Of a stretch of 64,000 nucleotides of DNA, positions 62,475 through 64,000 are shown piece after piece; the stretch's first letter is position 1, and the number at the start of each line of letters is the position of its first letter. The position numbers were made by a program, and so were the translations under genes. The stretch lies in NCBI GenBank assembly GCA_009926615.1, contig RFOM01000010.1:1-64000 (forward strand), in the 5' to 3' direction. Below the pieces are notes generated by a model that saw nothing but the letters and a program-made list of their open reading frames with translations, did no database searches and was not told the origin of the DNA. Source of the stretch: Pseudomonadota bacterium. Its GTDB lineage: Bacteria; Bdellovibrionota_B; Oligoflexia; Silvanigrellales; Silvanigrellaceae.

Positions 62475-63491
62475 ATGTTTGGACGTGTTAAAGTGCTGGA
62501 ATCTAAAGATGTTGCTCAGGGCGGGAAAGAAATTCCCGTCACAATCGTGACGGGTTTTTTGGGGTCGGGAAAGACGACGCTGCTTAATCGCATGCTGACC
62601 GAGTCGCACGGCAAAAAAATTGCCGTTGTGCTGAACGAAATCGGTGAAGTGAACTTGGATTCGGAGCTGGTTGTCCAGACGCTCGGCGAAGAACTGAAAG
62701 TTATGAACAATGGCTGCCTTTGCTGCACCGTTCGCGGTGACCTGACCAAAGTTGCCAAAGATCTGCTGAAGAAAAATCTGGATTTCGATCACCTTGTAAT
62801 TGAAACAACCGGCATGGCCGACCCGAGTCCCGTCGCTCAGACGTTTTTCATGGACGAGGAACTGCAGCGTCATTACTTTCTGGACGCCATTCTGACGGTT
62901 GTCGACGGATTTCACATTGAGAAAAACCTCAAAACCGTGCGCGAGACACAGGACCAAATCGGCTTTGCCGACATCATTATTCTCAACAAAACCGACCTTA
63001 TTGAAGAAGCAAAAATCGGCGAAGTCGAAAAGATTATTCGCGGGATCAACGGCGTGGCAAAACTTGTAAAAACCCAAAAATGCGCTGTGCCCGTCAGTGA
63101 AGTTCTTGGAATAGCGGCTTTCGACCTGCAGGACAGGGTGAAGATCGATCCTTCGATTATGGCCGAGTACCACGATCATACTCATGACGATGAGATTCAA
63201 AGTATCTACATTGAAGAAAAACGTCCGCTCGATTTGGAAAAACTCAACAAGTTTATGGCACTGATCGTCAACGAACTCGGCGAGCAGGTTTTGCGCAGCA
63301 AAGGCGTTCTCAACATTCAGGACAACCCTTTGCGCGTTGTGTTTCAGGGTGTCCATATGACCGTCGGAAGTTCGCCTGACCGCGAATGGGCTGCGGGTGA
63401 AGAACGCAAAACCCAAATGGTTTTCATCGGCCGTCATTTGCCGCGGGACGTTCTTGCCGAGGGGCTCTCCATGTGTGTGGCACAGGGCTGA
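62475..63491 (+). CDS. CobW/COG0523-family GTPase
   Basis: A 338-residue G3E GTPase, a class of metal chaperones. ATG 62475 has GGAGG 5 bases upstream. Landmarks: Walker [12 protein letters not shown] (residues 27-37), the metal-binding CLCC (Cys81-Leu-Cys83-Cys84) and IETTGMADP, a variant of the usual ETSGLADP. NKTDL is the guanine-specificity motif. A His/Asp-rich loop (YHDHTHDDE) follows, and the CobW C-terminal domain with [21 protein letters not shown] and VFIGR. It probably delivers zinc or another transition metal. No metal-binding target is encoded nearby. Confidence 0.95.
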   Translation: MFGRVKVLESKDVAQGGKEIPVTIVTGFLGSGKTTLLNRMLTESHGKKIAVVLNEIGEVNLDSELVVQTLGEELKVMNNGCLCCTVRGDLTKVAKDLLKKNLDFDHLVIETTGMADPSPVAQTFFMDEELQRHYFLDAILTVVDGFHIEKNLKTVRETQDQIGFADIIILNKTDLIEEAKIGEVEKIIRGINGVAKLVKTQKCAVPVSEVLGIAAFDLQDRVKIDPSIMAEYHDHTHDDEIQSIYIEEKRPLDLEKLNKFMALIVNELGEQVLRSKGVLNIQDNPLRVVFQGVHMTVGSSPDREWAAGEERKTQMVFIGRHLPRDVLAEGLSMCVAQG

Positions 63492-63606
63492 GCCGCCAAC
63501 GTCATTCTATTGGACTGGAACGTAAATTCCGCCTTCCAAACTCCGCTTTGAATTTTCTAGACTGGGTACACTCGGTCAACAGAAGTTTGGGTGTGAGGGT
63601 CAGGCA

Positions 63607-64000
63607 GTGGCGATCAGGCGGCGTGCTGTAATTGTAACGGACGAAAAAACACAGCAGCAAACCGTCAACTCACTCCGCGATATTCTTGCGAAATCAGGGT
63701 TGACCCAGACAGTTTGTACAACCAGTCTGGTCGATATTTCGAATGTTGTATTTGCCAGCCAGTGGCCGGTTATATTCATTGACCACATTCCGGGACAAAT
63801 TGACGGTTTGCGCGAGTTTGAAAGAATATTTCGTTCCGCGGGCAATCAGTTGTTCCATTATTACATTCTTGTGCCGAGCGATGAAAAAGCGCTGACACGA
63901 TCGTTCAAGTCTCTCGGTTTTGCGGGTGCGATCCGCAAACCGTTTCAGGTTGCCGAGGTGAACACGGCAGTCGGATTGGCTTTGGACAACAACTTGGATT
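63607..64000 (+). CDS. Receiver-like response-regulator protein, 3' end cut by window
   Basis: Starts at GTG 63607 with GAGGGT 7 bases upstream and runs open to the window end (131 codons seen). The sequence reads RRRAVIVTDEKTQQQ, then IFIDHIPGQIDG and IRKPFQVAEV. These match the receiver landmarks: the acidic pair (here Asp-Glu), the phospho-acceptor Asp before x-x-P-G, and the Lys-Pro. The Thr/Ser position is LVPSDEK. So it is a receiver domain with a weakly conserved acidic pocket; its output domain, if any, lies beyond the window. Confidence 0.75.
   Translation, partial: MAIRRRAVIVTDEKTQQQTVNSLRDILAKSGLTQTVCTTSLVDISNVVFASQWPVIFIDHIPGQIDGLREFERIFRSAGNQLFHYYILVPSDEKALTRSFKSLGFAGAIRKPFQVAEVNTAVGLALDNNLD

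Overview
This window reads as a chromosomal segment of a Gram-negative, lipoprotein-rich bacterium. It is most likely from the Bdellovibrionota/Oligoflexia or a related delta-proteobacterial-type lineage; that assignment is inference. The grounds are nine predicted lipoproteins with clear lipoboxes, an OmpA/Pal-type protein, an outer-membrane-barrel-like protein, a PEGA-TPR lipoprotein, MotA/MotB-type stator proteins, FliG-like proteins away from flagellar genes, and a SpoIIE phosphatase. I call 36 protein genes, of which the first and last are cut by the window edges. I see no rRNA, tRNA, CRISPR array, insertion sequence or integrase. No gene-free stretch exceeds about 230 bases.

Layout. 1-4.9 kb: end of a sodium/solute symporter, a CxxCH lipoprotein and a patatin-like lipoprotein. 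4.85-7.85 kb: a single-domain response regulator, a Gln/His-repeat protein and an unknown partner. 8-12.8 kb: an exported subtilase, an OmpA-type lipoprotein, an exported protein that may have a thioredoxin fold, and an exported protein of unknown function. 11.4-34.9 kb (minus strand): an apparent four-gene unit that runs PEGA-TPR lipoprotein, small beta-barrel-like protein, a 6,928-residue lipoprotein made of Ig-like modules, then the exported unknown. 35.2-42.5 kb (plus strand, divergent from that unit): a compact five-gene unit encoding a FliF/FliG-like fusion, MotA, MotB, a FecR-like membrane protein and a HAMP/SpoIIE phosphatase. 42.6-50.2 kb: a lipoprotein, a GAF-type protein, a GHL10 lipoprotein, an HExxH lipoprotein, a HAMP protein and phosphate acetyltransferase, mostly with short overlaps. 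50.4-53.2 kb: leucine dehydrogenase, an EVE protein and a thiolase. 53.2-64 kb: a Ski2-like helicase, an HExxH lipoprotein pair, a HAD phosphatase, PriA, a stand-alone FliG-like protein, a small exported protein, a CobW GTPase and the start of a receiver-like protein.

The most unusual part is 11-42.5 kb. A giant, repeat-built, outer-membrane-type lipoprotein operon sits back to back with an operon that looks like a minimal ion-driven motor: the stator pair is recognisable, and the rotor is apparently one polypeptide combining the FliF ring-building/transmembrane part with the FliG torque part. FecR-like and SpoIIE proteins are translationally coupled to it. I suggest, as inference only, that this is an undescribed non-flagellar rotary or gliding machine with its own regulatory output, and that the giant lipoprotein may be its surface partner, by analogy with giant adhesins driven by gliding motors.

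The metabolic block (leucine dehydrogenase, thiolase, phosphate acetyltransferase) fits amino-acid catabolism to acyl-CoA and energy recovery. All functions here are read from motifs and context; no database search was run.
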